Source: Deltaproteobacteria bacterium UBA4427
GTDB lineage: Bacteria; Myxococcota_A; UBA9160; UBA4427
Length of the DNA: 33,945 nucleotides
Assembly (NCBI GenBank): GCA_002390675.1
Contig: DGPZ01000001.1
Span: forward strand, 1 to 33,945
Direction: 5' to 3'
This document shows positions 8,412 through 16,259 of the stretch, piece by piece (positions within the stretch are counted from its first letter, which is position 1; each line of letters starts with the position of its first letter). The position numbers and the translations under genes were made by a program. The notes under the pieces were generated by a model. The model made no database searches. It saw only the letters and a list, made by a program, of their open reading frames with translations, and was not told the DNA's origin.

Positions 8412-8629
8412 CTAACTAGCCAAACGCACGCCGCTCGCAACGCGCTTGGATAATTCTTGCTCGACTTTGGAGAAAGCCCGCGTTTAGCTGAGTCATGCCC
8501 CCAGTCTTCGAGCGTGGCGTATGTGATCTTTCCTTGGTCGCGAAGGTCGACTTCGAAGTGGTCGCCGCCGTTGGATGCAATCCATCTAATTCGGCGATGG
8601 GGGTGTTCATGGGGCCAGGCTATCCCCAT
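8412..8629 (-). pseudogene. Small gene with a one-base frameshift
   Basis: From the ATG at 8629 the frame reads MGIAWPHEHPHRRIRWIASN, then GGDHFEVDLRDQGKITYATL and EDWGHDSAKR. At a GGG run (minus strand; 8477-8479) the protein-like reading moves to another frame, AFSKVEQELSKRVASGVRLAS, ending at a TAG (8412-8414). Adding one G to the run restores a continuous product of about 72 residues. Without the shift the first frame continues to 8246 as Arg/Ser-rich text. Loss of one base in a G run could be a real mutation or a sequencing error. The family is not recognised. It lies just downstream of tRNA-His on the same strand. Confidence 0.4.
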
Positions 8630-8683
8630 GTAGCCCCGGAACAAATGCGAAGCGCTGTAAGTGCTTGAATTTGATAGTGTAAA

Positions 8684-8761
8684 TGGGGCGGGCGACCGGG
8701 ATCGAACCGGCGACTTCCAGAATCACAATCTGGCGCTCTAACCAACTGAGCTACGCCCGCC
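8684..8761 (-). tRNA. tRNA-His (GUG)
   Basis: The minus strand reads GCGGGCGTAGCTCAG, a D-loop GTTGGTTAG, an anticodon stem CCAGA/TCTGG around loop TTGTGAT (anticodon GTG), the T-arm GCCGGTTCGATCCCGGT and acceptor CGCCCGC. The discriminator is C, and the base before position 1 (8761) reads G on this strand, pairing with it as the extra G-1 of tRNA-His. CCA is encoded at the 3' end (8684-8686). All arms pair. Confidence 0.97.
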
Positions 8762-8776
8762 GTCGGAGAACGGCGC

Positions 8777-8805
8777 AAATTACAGGGGCCTCGCAGGGGT
8801 GTCAA
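8777..8805 (-). promoter_or_regulatory. Sigma70-type promoter of tRNA-His
   Basis: On the minus strand TTGACA (8800-8805, perfect -35) is separated by exactly 17 bases from TAATTT (8777-8782, a -10-like hexamer). The tRNA 5' end lies about 15 bases downstream of the -10, so the transcript would have a very short leader. Confidence 0.8.
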
Positions 8806-9158
8806 CGCGCCTTTGACTTCGGAGTAGGGCAGGCGATCTGACGAGCCGCCTGGAGGCTTTTTGCGCGGGGGGCCCCCGGCGATCCGTCCTAGGAACTATT
8901 CGAGCCCAGGCACCCTCAGAGCCGGAAACCGGGTCGCTCCAATTGCCTCTTCCGTCGCGGGATGGGCGTCCCATCCGAGCAACGTGCTCGGCAAGGAGAA
9001 CTCATGCGCCCGTCCCAGGATCCGCCAACCGCGGGGACGCGTGCCGAGAGTGATAGATAGTTTTTCCAGCCTATTGAGCTCGCAGGCAACTCGTAGGGCG
9101 TCTTTCCGGCCCTCATGGGGCCTCGGGCTGTTGCGACATAGGGTGGTAAGCTCGGCCG
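8806..9158. other. Intergenic stretch without a convincing gene
   Basis: Short frames here are Arg/Ser/Pro-rich and lack family features or good start sites. The stretch holds the region upstream of the tRNA promoter on one strand and the leader of the MFS gene on the other. No repeat or clear hairpin terminator was seen. Confidence 0.5.
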
Positions 9159-10391
9159 ATGTCGAGAGCCCCAGCCGGATCGTTCGCCGCTTTTAGCATC
9201 CCGAACTTTCGGGTTCTCTTCGGCGGAACGCTTTTCTCATTCACGGCATTTTTCATGTCCACGATCGTGCAGAGCGTCGTGGCCTTCGAGCTGACCGGAC
9301 TGAATGGCGCTGTCGGCGGTGCGATTGCGGGACAAGGTCTCGGCATGGTGATGTGTGGTCCCCTTGGAGGGGCGTACGCGGATCGCCTACCGAAAAGAAG
9401 AGTGATCGCGGTGGGGCAGCTGATCTCGGCTTTGTCCTTGATCAATCTTGGCTGGCTTTATGCAGGCGGCGCGATCACGATTACGAATCTGGTGATCAAC
9501 TCCACGATCATGGGAGCCGCTTTCGGTTTCATCGGTCCGGCCCGCCAAGCACTGGTCGTCGATTTGGTGCCAGACACGCTTCGCGGAAACGCGATGGCGA
9601 TGACGAACGTTTCGAATACGGTCTCCCGCGTGGCCGGTCCAGCTGTCGCGGGAGGCTTTCTCGCTGTTGAGTCTCTCGGTCCGGCCGGTGCCTATTTCGG
9701 GATGGGAGTGCTCTATGTCCTATCCGCACTAGCGCTGCTTTTTCTGCCCAAGTCCGTTGTTAGGGCGGGCGTCGCAGACACACATGTCTTCGCGGACCTT
9801 CGCGAGGGGCTTGTATATGCCTGGCAGGATGTCCGTCTGCGAAACCTGCTGATCTTCTTTGTTACGGTGATGCTGACGGGCTTCCCCTATGTGGCGCTCA
9901 CGGCGGGATGGCTCGAGATTGAGTTAGGCCGACCGAAGGAGCAGGTCGCGGAAGTCGCATTGGTCTCGGCGTTAGGTGCATTGTCCGCAAGCCTTTGGGC
10001 TGCGCGCTTCGCGGATTCCTCTCAAGCGACGCGGGTTTACTCTGCTCTCGGTGTTGCCTTTGGGGTCGCCTTGCTGCTCTTCGGTCTGGCGCCTGGATTT
10101 ATTTCGGGGCTGGTTGCGGTCTTCTTAGTAGGAGCAGCCAGTGGCGGTTTTCATGCCTTGAATGGCGCTGTGATCGCACGCGAGACCGATCCGAGATATA
10201 TGGGCCGAGTGATGTCTCTGACCTTTATTGCCTTCGCCGGATTCAGTTTGACGGCGGCGCCCCTCGGCTACCTCGCGGATATCTACGGTGTTCGAAACGT
10301 GCTCTTCGGGATGGGGCTCGGCGTGATCGTGATTGCGCTCGTAATGTCGGCGCGAGTCGCCCGGGATGCGGCGTCGAAGAATCAGGTCTGA
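9159..10391 (+). CDS. MFS transporter, DHA3/EntS-like
   Basis: 410 residues with about 11-12 hydrophobic segments spread through the protein. Between TM2 and TM3 lies GPLGGAYADRLPKRR, the major-facilitator loop motif (G-x3-D-R-x-x-K/R). Later come GFIGPARQALVVDLVP and NVSNTVSRVAGPAVAGGFLA, typical of the DHA3 drug/siderophore-export subfamily (MFS_3), then REGLVYAWQDVRLRNLL at the central cytoplasmic loop and DPRYMGRVMSLTF in the second half. It would be an inner-membrane proton-driven exporter; the substrate cannot be read from sequence. It stands alone upstream, and the next gene begins 258 bases downstream. Confidence 0.9.
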   Translation: MSRAPAGSFAAFSIPNFRVLFGGTLFSFTAFFMSTIVQSVVAFELTGLNGAVGGAIAGQGLGMVMCGPLGGAYADRLPKRRVIAVGQLISALSLINLGWLYAGGAITITNLVINSTIMGAAFGFIGPARQALVVDLVPDTLRGNAMAMTNVSNTVSRVAGPAVAGGFLAVESLGPAGAYFGMGVLYVLSALALLFLPKSVVRAGVADTHVFADLREGLVYAWQDVRLRNLLIFFVTVMLTGFPYVALTAGWLEIELGRPKEQVAEVALVSALGALSASLWAARFADSSQATRVYSALGVAFGVALLLFGLAPGFISGLVAVFLVGAASGGFHALNGAVIARETDPRYMGRVMSLTFIAFAGFSLTAAPLGYLADIYGVRNVLFGMGLGVIVIALVMSARVARDAASKNQV

Positions 10392-10649
10392 GCGAGACAC
10401 GGCGCTGGCAGTGCGCCCGATTTGGGCACTAAATGTCGCCCATCTGCCGCTGTTTACGGGGTTGGTCACGACGTACGAGGCCTCTGTTTCCGTGGTCGAG
10501 TGGTGGCTCTACAGGCGCGCGACTGCGTAGTGCGGGGCGGTGAGATGAACGACGTTAGACGTTATGCCACACAGGGCCGCTCAGTTTCTCCCTAACCGAA
10601 GGAGCAGGTGCCGTGCTAACTGTTAGAGGCTCTCATCTCGGAGCTTTGA

Positions 10650-11129
10650 ATGAACCAGTCCGGTGAAAGTTGTGGCGCAGACGCCCGCGCGATCGAGGTG
10701 GTCGTTCTTGATGCGAGAGAGCGCCATGTTGCGTCCGGAAAGACTTTGCGCGCGGATATCGATCCGAGTCTCGTGCTCGACGACGTTTCTCGAACTCTTG
10801 ATGCGCTGGTTCATCTTGTCGATTTCGCGTTTGCGAGTGCGCCGCCCGAGAGTGAGATCGATCTTGTGGTGACGAAGCCCGCGCATCGCTTGGTTCGCGT
10901 CGGTGCTGTGAGGCTCTCGCTCAGATGGCAGGTGAGAGCCGATTCCAGGGGCGACGCGGATGAGGGAAAGATCGTGTCGATTCGAGCAGGGGTCCAAGGG
11001 GCATATTCGCTTCAGCAGAGCTCGGCTGCACACGAAATCGAGGCGCTCTTTGAGGCAATGAGTTGGCGTGTGTCCATAGAAGCGGTTGCTGCGACCGGAG
11101 AGATTTGGGCCCGGGCCGCGTGCGATTGA
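10650..11129 (+). CDS. Uncharacterised protein
   Basis: 159 residues with GGAG seven bases before the ATG. There is no signal peptide, membrane segment or recognised motif. The sequence is rich in Ala, Arg, Val and acidic residues and reads as alternating strands and helices (EIDLVVTKPAHRLVRVGAV, SLRWQVRADSR). The opposite strand also has a long open frame over the same bases (10623-11159), but that product is rich in Arg, His, Ser and Cys as expected for a shadow, so this strand is preferred. It is flanked by spacers of 258 and 171 bases, so it may be monocistronic. The function is unknown. Confidence 0.6.
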   Translation: MNQSGESCGADARAIEVVVLDARERHVASGKTLRADIDPSLVLDDVSRTLDALVHLVDFAFASAPPESEIDLVVTKPAHRLVRVGAVRLSLRWQVRADSRGDADEGKIVSIRAGVQGAYSLQQSSAAHEIEALFEAMSWRVSIEAVAATGEIWARAACD

Positions 11130-11300
11130 TTTAAGCGGGGCGATTCGACCGTGCGTCATGGGAATCTACGTTCTTTTCGAGCCCAGGCCGTTCCCGAATC
11201 CTTCGTGGGCGCGTACTAATCCTCGACACAAGGGATTGCCGGCGCGTATCGGGAATTAAAGGGCACCACGTTCGCTGCATTGAGGAGATAGGATCCGCTC

Positions 11301-12068
11301 ATGTCCAACGATGAATCTTCGAATCAGAAGAATGCCAATGCTCCGACAGCTGCGACGGAGGAGAAGGGCGGATTGCCGCCCATCCTGCGATGGGTCATTG
11401 GAGCATTTTTATTAGTCGGTGTGATTTTGCTCGGGCGGACTGCCGGGGCCTACGTTCCTCGCTTCGCGGAGTGGGTCGGAGAGCTGGGTCCTCTTGGTCC
11501 GATTGCGTTTGTGGTCGGCTATGCGGTTGCCGTAATAGGTTTCGTTCCCGGCTCCGTCCTAACGCTCGCGGCCGGAGCGATCTTCGGCTTGGCCGAAGGC
11601 ACGACCTATGTCTTTATCGCTGCTGTTCTTGGCTCGACGGGCGCCTTTCTTCTGGCGAGACATGGGGCGCGGGCGGCGATTGAGAAGCGGATTGAAGGCG
11701 ATGCTCGCTTTGCGGCCATAGACCGTGCGGTCGGGGGCGAAGGCCGCAAGATTGTCTTTCTTCTCCGACTATCACCGGTCTTTCCATTCAACTTACTCAA
11801 CTACGCGCTCGGCCTCACTCAGGTGAAGCTCGCAGATTATCTCGTCGCCTCCCTTGGCATGCTTCCTGGAACGCTCCTCTACGTCTATACGGGCAAGTTG
11901 ATCGGAGATGTAGCGGCACTCGCTGGGGGGGCCGATGTCGAGCGAGGATTGGCCGGTTGGCTCGTGCTTGGCTTAGGGCTCGTCGCCACGGCAGTTGTGA
12001 CGTATTACGTGACCAAGATTGCGCGAGCGGCTCTGGATGAAGCGACGGCGGAATCAGAACCTCTTTAG
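11301..12068 (+). CDS. TVP38/TMEM64 (DedA-superfamily) membrane protein
   Basis: 255 residues with GAGGAG upstream of the ATG. A charged N-terminus is followed by a first membrane helix (about 29-47) and the conserved SNARE-associated/VTT core: the FVPGSVLTLAAGAIFG re-entrant segment, GSTGAFLLARHGAR, then RLSPVFPFNLLNYALGLTQV and LGMLPGTLLYVYTGKL, plus a last helix near 218-240. The family lies in the inner membrane; DedA-superfamily relatives move or flip phospholipids and affect envelope homeostasis. It is followed 87 bases later by a MerA-like flavoprotein. Such pairs, and even fused proteins of the two types, are known in other bacteria, suggesting joint function. Confidence 0.93.
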   Translation: MSNDESSNQKNANAPTAATEEKGGLPPILRWVIGAFLLVGVILLGRTAGAYVPRFAEWVGELGPLGPIAFVVGYAVAVIGFVPGSVLTLAAGAIFGLAEGTTYVFIAAVLGSTGAFLLARHGARAAIEKRIEGDARFAAIDRAVGGEGRKIVFLLRLSPVFPFNLLNYALGLTQVKLADYLVASLGMLPGTLLYVYTGKLIGDVAALAGGADVERGLAGWLVLGLGLVATAVVTYYVTKIARAALDEATAESEPL

Positions 12069-12155
12069 AGGTTGCCCGCAACGTTCTGCGAATTGAGCGG
12101 CCGACCACCTAATACTGCACCACTAGCCGACGCGGCTGGTATCGAAGGAAGCCCA

Positions 12156-13694
12156 ATGGCCTCAGTGATCAAGATGGAACCACAGGACGAATGGAATCGG
12201 CTTTTGATCGACAACGTGCATCCGCCGACGTGGCAGAATCCGACGCCTAACGGGCGATACAATCTCGTCGTTTTGGGGGCCGGAACTGGCGGACTGATTA
12301 CAGCTTTGGTCGCATCTAGCCTTGGAGCCCGAGTTGCTTTAATCGAACGTCACCTAATGGGTGGCGACTGTTTAAATGTCGGATGCGTGCCCTCGAAAGC
12401 ATTGATCCGAGGCGCGCAGATCGTGCATGAAGCGCGCGAGGCGCGGCAATTCGGCATGCCGGCTAGCGATACGGACCTGGGTGATTTCGGTGAAGTGATG
12501 CGGCGAATGCGAGAGATCCGCGCCCGTATCAGCAAGGAGGACTCGGCCGAACGCTACTCAGAGGAATTCGGCATCGACATTTACCTGGGCGAGGCGAGCT
12601 TCGCAGGAGAGGGTCACATCAAGGTTGGGGATCAGGTTCTCGAATACAAGAAGGCTGTGATCGCCACGGGGGCTCGTGCGGTTGCACCGCCGATCGAAGG
12701 GTTGGCCGACGCGGGCTATCTCGACAACGAGACAGTCTTCTCGCTGACGGAACGGCCGCGACGGATCGCAGTGATTGGTGCGGGACCGATTGGGTGTGAA
12801 CTCGCGCAGTCGTTTCAAAGACTTGGATCCGAGGTGCACATCCTGGAGCGCATGGATCAGGTTCTCACGCGTGAGGATCCAGATGCGGCTCGAATCGTGC
12901 AGAATGAGCTCGTCAAAGAAGGCGTCGAAATGATCTTTGAATGCGCGATCAATCGCATCGAGCGCCGCGGGGATGAGCGAGTGATTTATCTGACGTGTCC
13001 CGCAAAGGGAACGCGTGAACTCATCGTCGACGAAATTCTAGTCGGTGCTGGGCGAGCACCGAATGTCGAGAATATGGGACTGGAAGCCGTGGGCGTGGCT
13101 TACGACGTGCAAAAGGGCGTCGAGGTCGATGATTCGCTGCGGACGAGCAACAAGCGAATCTGGGCAGTGGGTGATGTTTGCATGGAATGGAAGTTCACTC
13201 ATGCCGCTGATGCCGCCGCCAAGATTGTTGTTCAGAATGCGCTCTTTGCTGTGGGGCCATTGGGACGCAAGAAATTGTCGGATCTCGTTATGCCATGGTG
13301 CACGTATACGTCACCGGAGATTGCGCACGTTGGGCTCTATGAACGAGATGCAGCAGAGCGATCCATCGAGATCGACACCTATCAAGTATCGATCGCAGAA
13401 GCCAACCGCGCAGTGACGGATGGGCAGGAAGAGGGTCTCGTTAAGGTCCACGTCAAGAAAGGCAGCGATGAGATCGTTGGCGCGACAGTTGTTTCGGCTC
13501 ACGCCGGCGATCTGATCACGCAATTCACGATGGCTATACAGAATGGGATCGGGCTCGGGGCCTTCACGAATATTATCTATCCATATCCGACTCAGGGCGA
13601 AGCGATAAAGCGGGCTGCGGGTGCCTACACGCGGACGCGGCTGACACCGAGGGTGAAGCGCCTCTTCGAAACCTGGCTTTCTTGGCAGCGCTGA
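12156..13694 (+). CDS. MerA/dihydrolipoamide dehydrogenase-like FAD disulfide reductase
   Basis: The preferred start is ATG 12156 with AAGGAAG five bases upstream (512 residues); a TTG at 12072 would add 28 residues of unclear value. FAD binding is seen in VVLGAGTGGLITALVAS, the redox disulfide in GGDCLNVGCVPSK (Cys72, Cys77), NAD(P) binding in IAVIGAGPIGCELAQSF, the second FAD motif in RIWAVGDV, and the interface segment YPYPTQGEAIKRAA (475-488). Tyr replaces the catalytic His of lipoamide dehydrogenases, as in mercuric reductase, but the C-terminal Cys-Cys and N-terminal HMA domain of MerA are missing. It is therefore a MerA-like reductase with an unknown disulfide or quinone-type substrate, probably functioning with the upstream TVP38 protein at the membrane. 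Confidence 0.9.
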   Translation: MASVIKMEPQDEWNRLLIDNVHPPTWQNPTPNGRYNLVVLGAGTGGLITALVASSLGARVALIERHLMGGDCLNVGCVPSKALIRGAQIVHEAREARQFGMPASDTDLGDFGEVMRRMREIRARISKEDSAERYSEEFGIDIYLGEASFAGEGHIKVGDQVLEYKKAVIATGARAVAPPIEGLADAGYLDNETVFSLTERPRRIAVIGAGPIGCELAQSFQRLGSEVHILERMDQVLTREDPDAARIVQNELVKEGVEMIFECAINRIERRGDERVIYLTCPAKGTRELIVDEILVGAGRAPNVENMGLEAVGVAYDVQKGVEVDDSLRTSNKRIWAVGDVCMEWKFTHAADAAAKIVVQNALFAVGPLGRKKLSDLVMPWCTYTSPEIAHVGLYERDAAERSIEIDTYQVSIAEANRAVTDGQEEGLVKVHVKKGSDEIVGATVVSAHAGDLITQFTMAIQNGIGLGAFTNIIYPYPTQGEAIKRAAGAYTRTRLTPRVKRLFETWLSWQR

Positions 13695-13800
13695 AACCTT
13701 TCGAGACGAACTTGGCTCTTCGCTAGCCGTGGAGCTCGGATTCGGGGATCTTGTGGCGCGATCTTGGACGAGCGCCGATCGTCGCGCTCTCCAATGATCG

Positions 13801-14405
13801 ATGCCGCGAAGAGGCGCTGTTGTTTCGAAATTGACTCGCCCCCAAGAGAATTTGGTTCTTCGCGCCGCGACGGAGGGGCTCTTCGTCGTTCTCTCCCTAA
13901 CTCTCGTATCCACATCCACTCTGGGCTGTGGTGCGCCGGATCGCTCGATCGTTTCGACAGTGACGTACGAGCCGCCTACGGCGCGGGCAAGCGTGGTCTA
14001 AACGGTTGTCTCACTTCCCTTTGACGCGGCCTGGAGTGAGCTGATTCGTCGACTTTAGGAAAGCTCCTTCCACGTCTCGACCCTCGAAAAGGCATCGCGA
14101 TTCGTGCGCGTAGATTTGCATCGATCGAGCGACCTGGCGGCAAAGGCGAATAAGCCATCACGTTATGTCGACTGCGGTCGCACCGTACGCACCTATCAAG
14201 AAGGAGGTCTCGCCTCACTCTATCCCTCAGACCCCGCAGACGATCCGACTGCACCGAGTTCTATCTGTCCGCGTGTCGAATCGATTCGATTCACGACGTT
14301 TAAGGCCGGAAGTGATCGACGCAGCGGCGGTTTGACCTGTGTCGGCCGACCGGCGAATTTGAGCACGCGCTGGTCGCACTTGCGAATCCAGCGGCGGCGA
14401 TTTAG
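13801..14405 (+). pseudogene. Lipoprotein pseudogene with two in-frame stops
   Basis: One frame starting at ATG 13801 gives a lipoprotein signal (LFVVLSLTLVSTSTLGCG) and then stops at TAA 13999-14001. Past that stop the same frame continues as protein-like text, TVVSLPFDAAWSELIRRL, to TAG 14056-14058. It continues again as ESSFHVSTLEKASRFVRVDL and KPSRYVDCGRTVRTYQEGG. Further on it decays; near 14335-14345 the coding text moves to another frame, giving TGEFEHALVALANPAAAI before TAG 14403-14405. Two nonsense codons plus at least one frameshift make true pseudogenisation more likely than recoding. The intact ancestor would be a secreted lipoprotein of about 200 residues with a conserved Cys (YVDCGR). 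The function is unknown. Confidence 0.7.
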
Positions 14406-14768
14406 CGAGCGGCCAAGCACTTCCGCCCAAGATCAGAGCCCGATATCCGACTCCATGTAGGTACTCTGTTCGTGGCTCTCTCTTGGCTCCCTAGTCGCTC
14501 TTAGTTCTGCTCGGGGTGGTGCCGAACTCGGCGCCTGCCGCGGATGTAGGGGCCGCGTTGAGTGGAGTCTTTAGCCAGGCTGTAGCTCTCGCATGGGATG
14601 CGAATAAGCACCTTGGCGAGCGCGGTGGAGTTGGGGAGAACTACCGAGCGACTAGGCGGAAAGTCCTGACAATCTGCATTATTTTCAATAACCGCCAAAA
14701 GAAGTCGTCTCAGTAAGACGAAGCATGCAGAGCGGCGCGACAGCCCGCGATGCGGGAGACGACTCTAG
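14406..14768 (+). other. Intergenic region with a possible exported-protein remnant
   Basis: No intact gene is seen. A frame from 14495 to 14716 reads SLLVLLGVVPNSAPAADVG, like the end of a signal peptide, followed by about 50 residues (ALAWDANKHLGERGGVGENY), but it has an in-frame TAG just upstream (14492-14494) and no good start. It may be another decayed secreted protein next to the lipoprotein pseudogene. The leader of the UDP-glucose pyrophosphorylase gene occupies the last 50 bases. Confidence 0.3.
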
Positions 14769-16157
14769 ATGGATCAAGTGCAACTCGATCGATTCGCAAA
14801 GAAGATGCGGTTAGGCGGATTGCCTGCGATTGCGATCGAATCCTTCAGCCGCGCCGTGCGTTTCGTGGCAGAGGGCGGTGCGACCACGATTGGTGAGGAC
14901 CAAATTGAAGCCGTTGCCGCACTCGAAAGCCTCGAGGGGCTTCGTGAATACGAAGAAGTCGGCCGCAAAGCCGCAAGCCGTGCCGTCGTCATCAAGCTGA
15001 ATGGTGGCCTCGGGACGAGCATGGGGCTTTCTCGGGCGAAGAGCCTTTTGCCCGTTCGAGCAGGGATCAGCTTCCTCGATCTCATCGCGCGTCAAACCTT
15101 GGCGCAGCGGGCATCTTGGGGTAGCGAGCTGCCGCTCGTGCTCATGAATAGCTACCGAACGCGCGGCGAAACTCTAGCCGCGCTCGCTCAGTACGAAGAC
15201 CTCGCGACGGATATTCCTCTAGATTTCTTGCAGCACAGAGTTCCTCGAATCGATACCGATACGTGGGCACCCGTCGAGTGGGCCGCGGACGAAAGCCTCG
15301 AATGGTGTCCGCCCGGGCATGGTGATCTCTATATCGCCTTGAAGAGCTCCGGGATGCTCGATCAGCTGCTCGCCAAGGGGATTCGCTGGGCATTTATTTC
15401 GAATGCTGACAACCTTGGAGCCGTGCTCGACGCGCAAGTCTTGGGCTGGGTCGCAGCGAATGAAATCCCTTTCGCCATGGAAGTCGCGGAGCGGACCGAG
15501 GCGGACAGAAAAGGCGGACATCTCGCGCGAATGAACGGCCGCCTAATGCTTCGTGAAGTCGCACAATGCAAAGAGGAGGATCTGATTTCATTCCAGGATG
15601 TTGCGAAGCATCGCTACTTCAATACGAATAACCTGTGGCTCGATCTCGAAGCCCTGTCACGCGAACTCGATGCGTCCCCAGGTGGCCTAGCGCTGCCGAT
15701 TATCGCGAACGAGAAGCGAGTCTCGGTGTCGGACGACACGAGTCCGCGTTGTTTTCAGCTCGAAACAGCTATGGGATCCGCGATTGAGTGCTTCGAAGGT
15801 GCACAGGCCATCGTCGTTCCGCGGGATCGTTTCGCACCGGTGAAGACTACTAATGAACTGTTGATGCTTTGGTCCGATGCTTACGAGGTGACGATTGATT
15901 CGCGAATGGTTCTGGCTGAACGGGAGTCGCGGCGTGATCTCGTGATCGACTTAGATACGCGCTTCTACGGAACTGTGGACAAGCTCGCGGAGCGCTTCGC
16001 GGAGGGCCCCCCGTCACTCGCGAAGTGTCGACGGTTGCGGGTCGTCGGTGACCATTCCTTCGGTGCGGGCGTTGTGTTCGAAGGTGAGGCCCAGTTGGTG
16101 AACGAAACGTCAGAACAGGTCCACGTTCCGGACGGCAGCGTAATAGGCAACAAATAG
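14769..16157 (+). CDS. UTP-glucose-1-phosphate uridylyltransferase, eukaryote-like UDPGP family
   Basis: 462 residues. It matches the UDPGP family found in eukaryotes and some bacteria rather than the GalU family: KLNGGLGTSMG (76-86, nucleotide loop), SYRTRGETLA after the first strand, a PPGHGDLYIAL segment (uridine and sugar site), FISNADNLGAVLD, and RYFNTNNLWLDL. The C-terminal part contains the family's FAPVKTTNELL. The reaction forms UDP-glucose from UTP and glucose-1-phosphate in the cytoplasm, supplying glycosyltransferases; two are located further right. The ribosome site GGGAG is about 10 bases upstream. UDP-N-acetylhexosamine or other UDP-sugar activity cannot be ruled out. Confidence 0.92.
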   Translation: MDQVQLDRFAKKMRLGGLPAIAIESFSRAVRFVAEGGATTIGEDQIEAVAALESLEGLREYEEVGRKAASRAVVIKLNGGLGTSMGLSRAKSLLPVRAGISFLDLIARQTLAQRASWGSELPLVLMNSYRTRGETLAALAQYEDLATDIPLDFLQHRVPRIDTDTWAPVEWAADESLEWCPPGHGDLYIALKSSGMLDQLLAKGIRWAFISNADNLGAVLDAQVLGWVAANEIPFAMEVAERTEADRKGGHLARMNGRLMLREVAQCKEEDLISFQDVAKHRYFNTNNLWLDLEALSRELDASPGGLALPIIANEKRVSVSDDTSPRCFQLETAMGSAIECFEGAQAIVVPRDRFAPVKTTNELLMLWSDAYEVTIDSRMVLAERESRRDLVIDLDTRFYGTVDKLAERFAEGPPSLAKCRRLRVVGDHSFGAGVVFEGEAQLVNETSEQVHVPDGSVIGNK

Positions 16158-16199
16158 GCTTTACTGTACTCATTGCTTCCTTGGGTAACGGGCGGGATA

Positions 16200-16214
16200 C
16201 TCGCCCTGGGCGAG
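16200..16214 (+). terminator. Hairpin between the UGPase and amidase genes
   Basis: CTCGCC, a three-base loop CTG, and GGCGAG form a perfect six-pair stem about 42 bases after the stop. No T-run follows, so it may be an attenuating or mRNA-stabilising hairpin rather than an intrinsic terminator. Confidence 0.25.
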
Positions 16215-16259
16215 CGCCCTTGACCGCGATCCGCGGGCGATCATCCCGGGGAGCGATGA

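Noticed and set aside
8412..8761. tRNA-His as an integration site for a mobile element
   Set aside because: No integrase, direct repeat of the tRNA 3' end or phage-like gene was found on either side.
10623..11159. Long minus-strand open frame opposite the unknown plus-strand gene
   Set aside because: The product is rich in Arg, His, Ser and Cys and has no recognisable motif, as expected for a shadow frame; the plus-strand gene has a better ribosome site.
12156..13694. Naming the flavoprotein mercuric reductase (merA)
   Set aside because: The C-terminal vicinal cysteines and N-terminal metal-binding domain are missing, and no other mer gene is near.
13311..13919. 202-residue minus-strand open frame at the end of the flavoprotein gene
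   Set aside because: It overlaps the conserved C-terminal domain of the reductase and reads as Arg/Ser-rich shadow text.
13999..14058. Stop-codon readthrough or recoding in the lipoprotein frame
   Set aside because: Two different stop codons and a later frameshift occur together, no recoding signal is visible, and decay is the simpler explanation.
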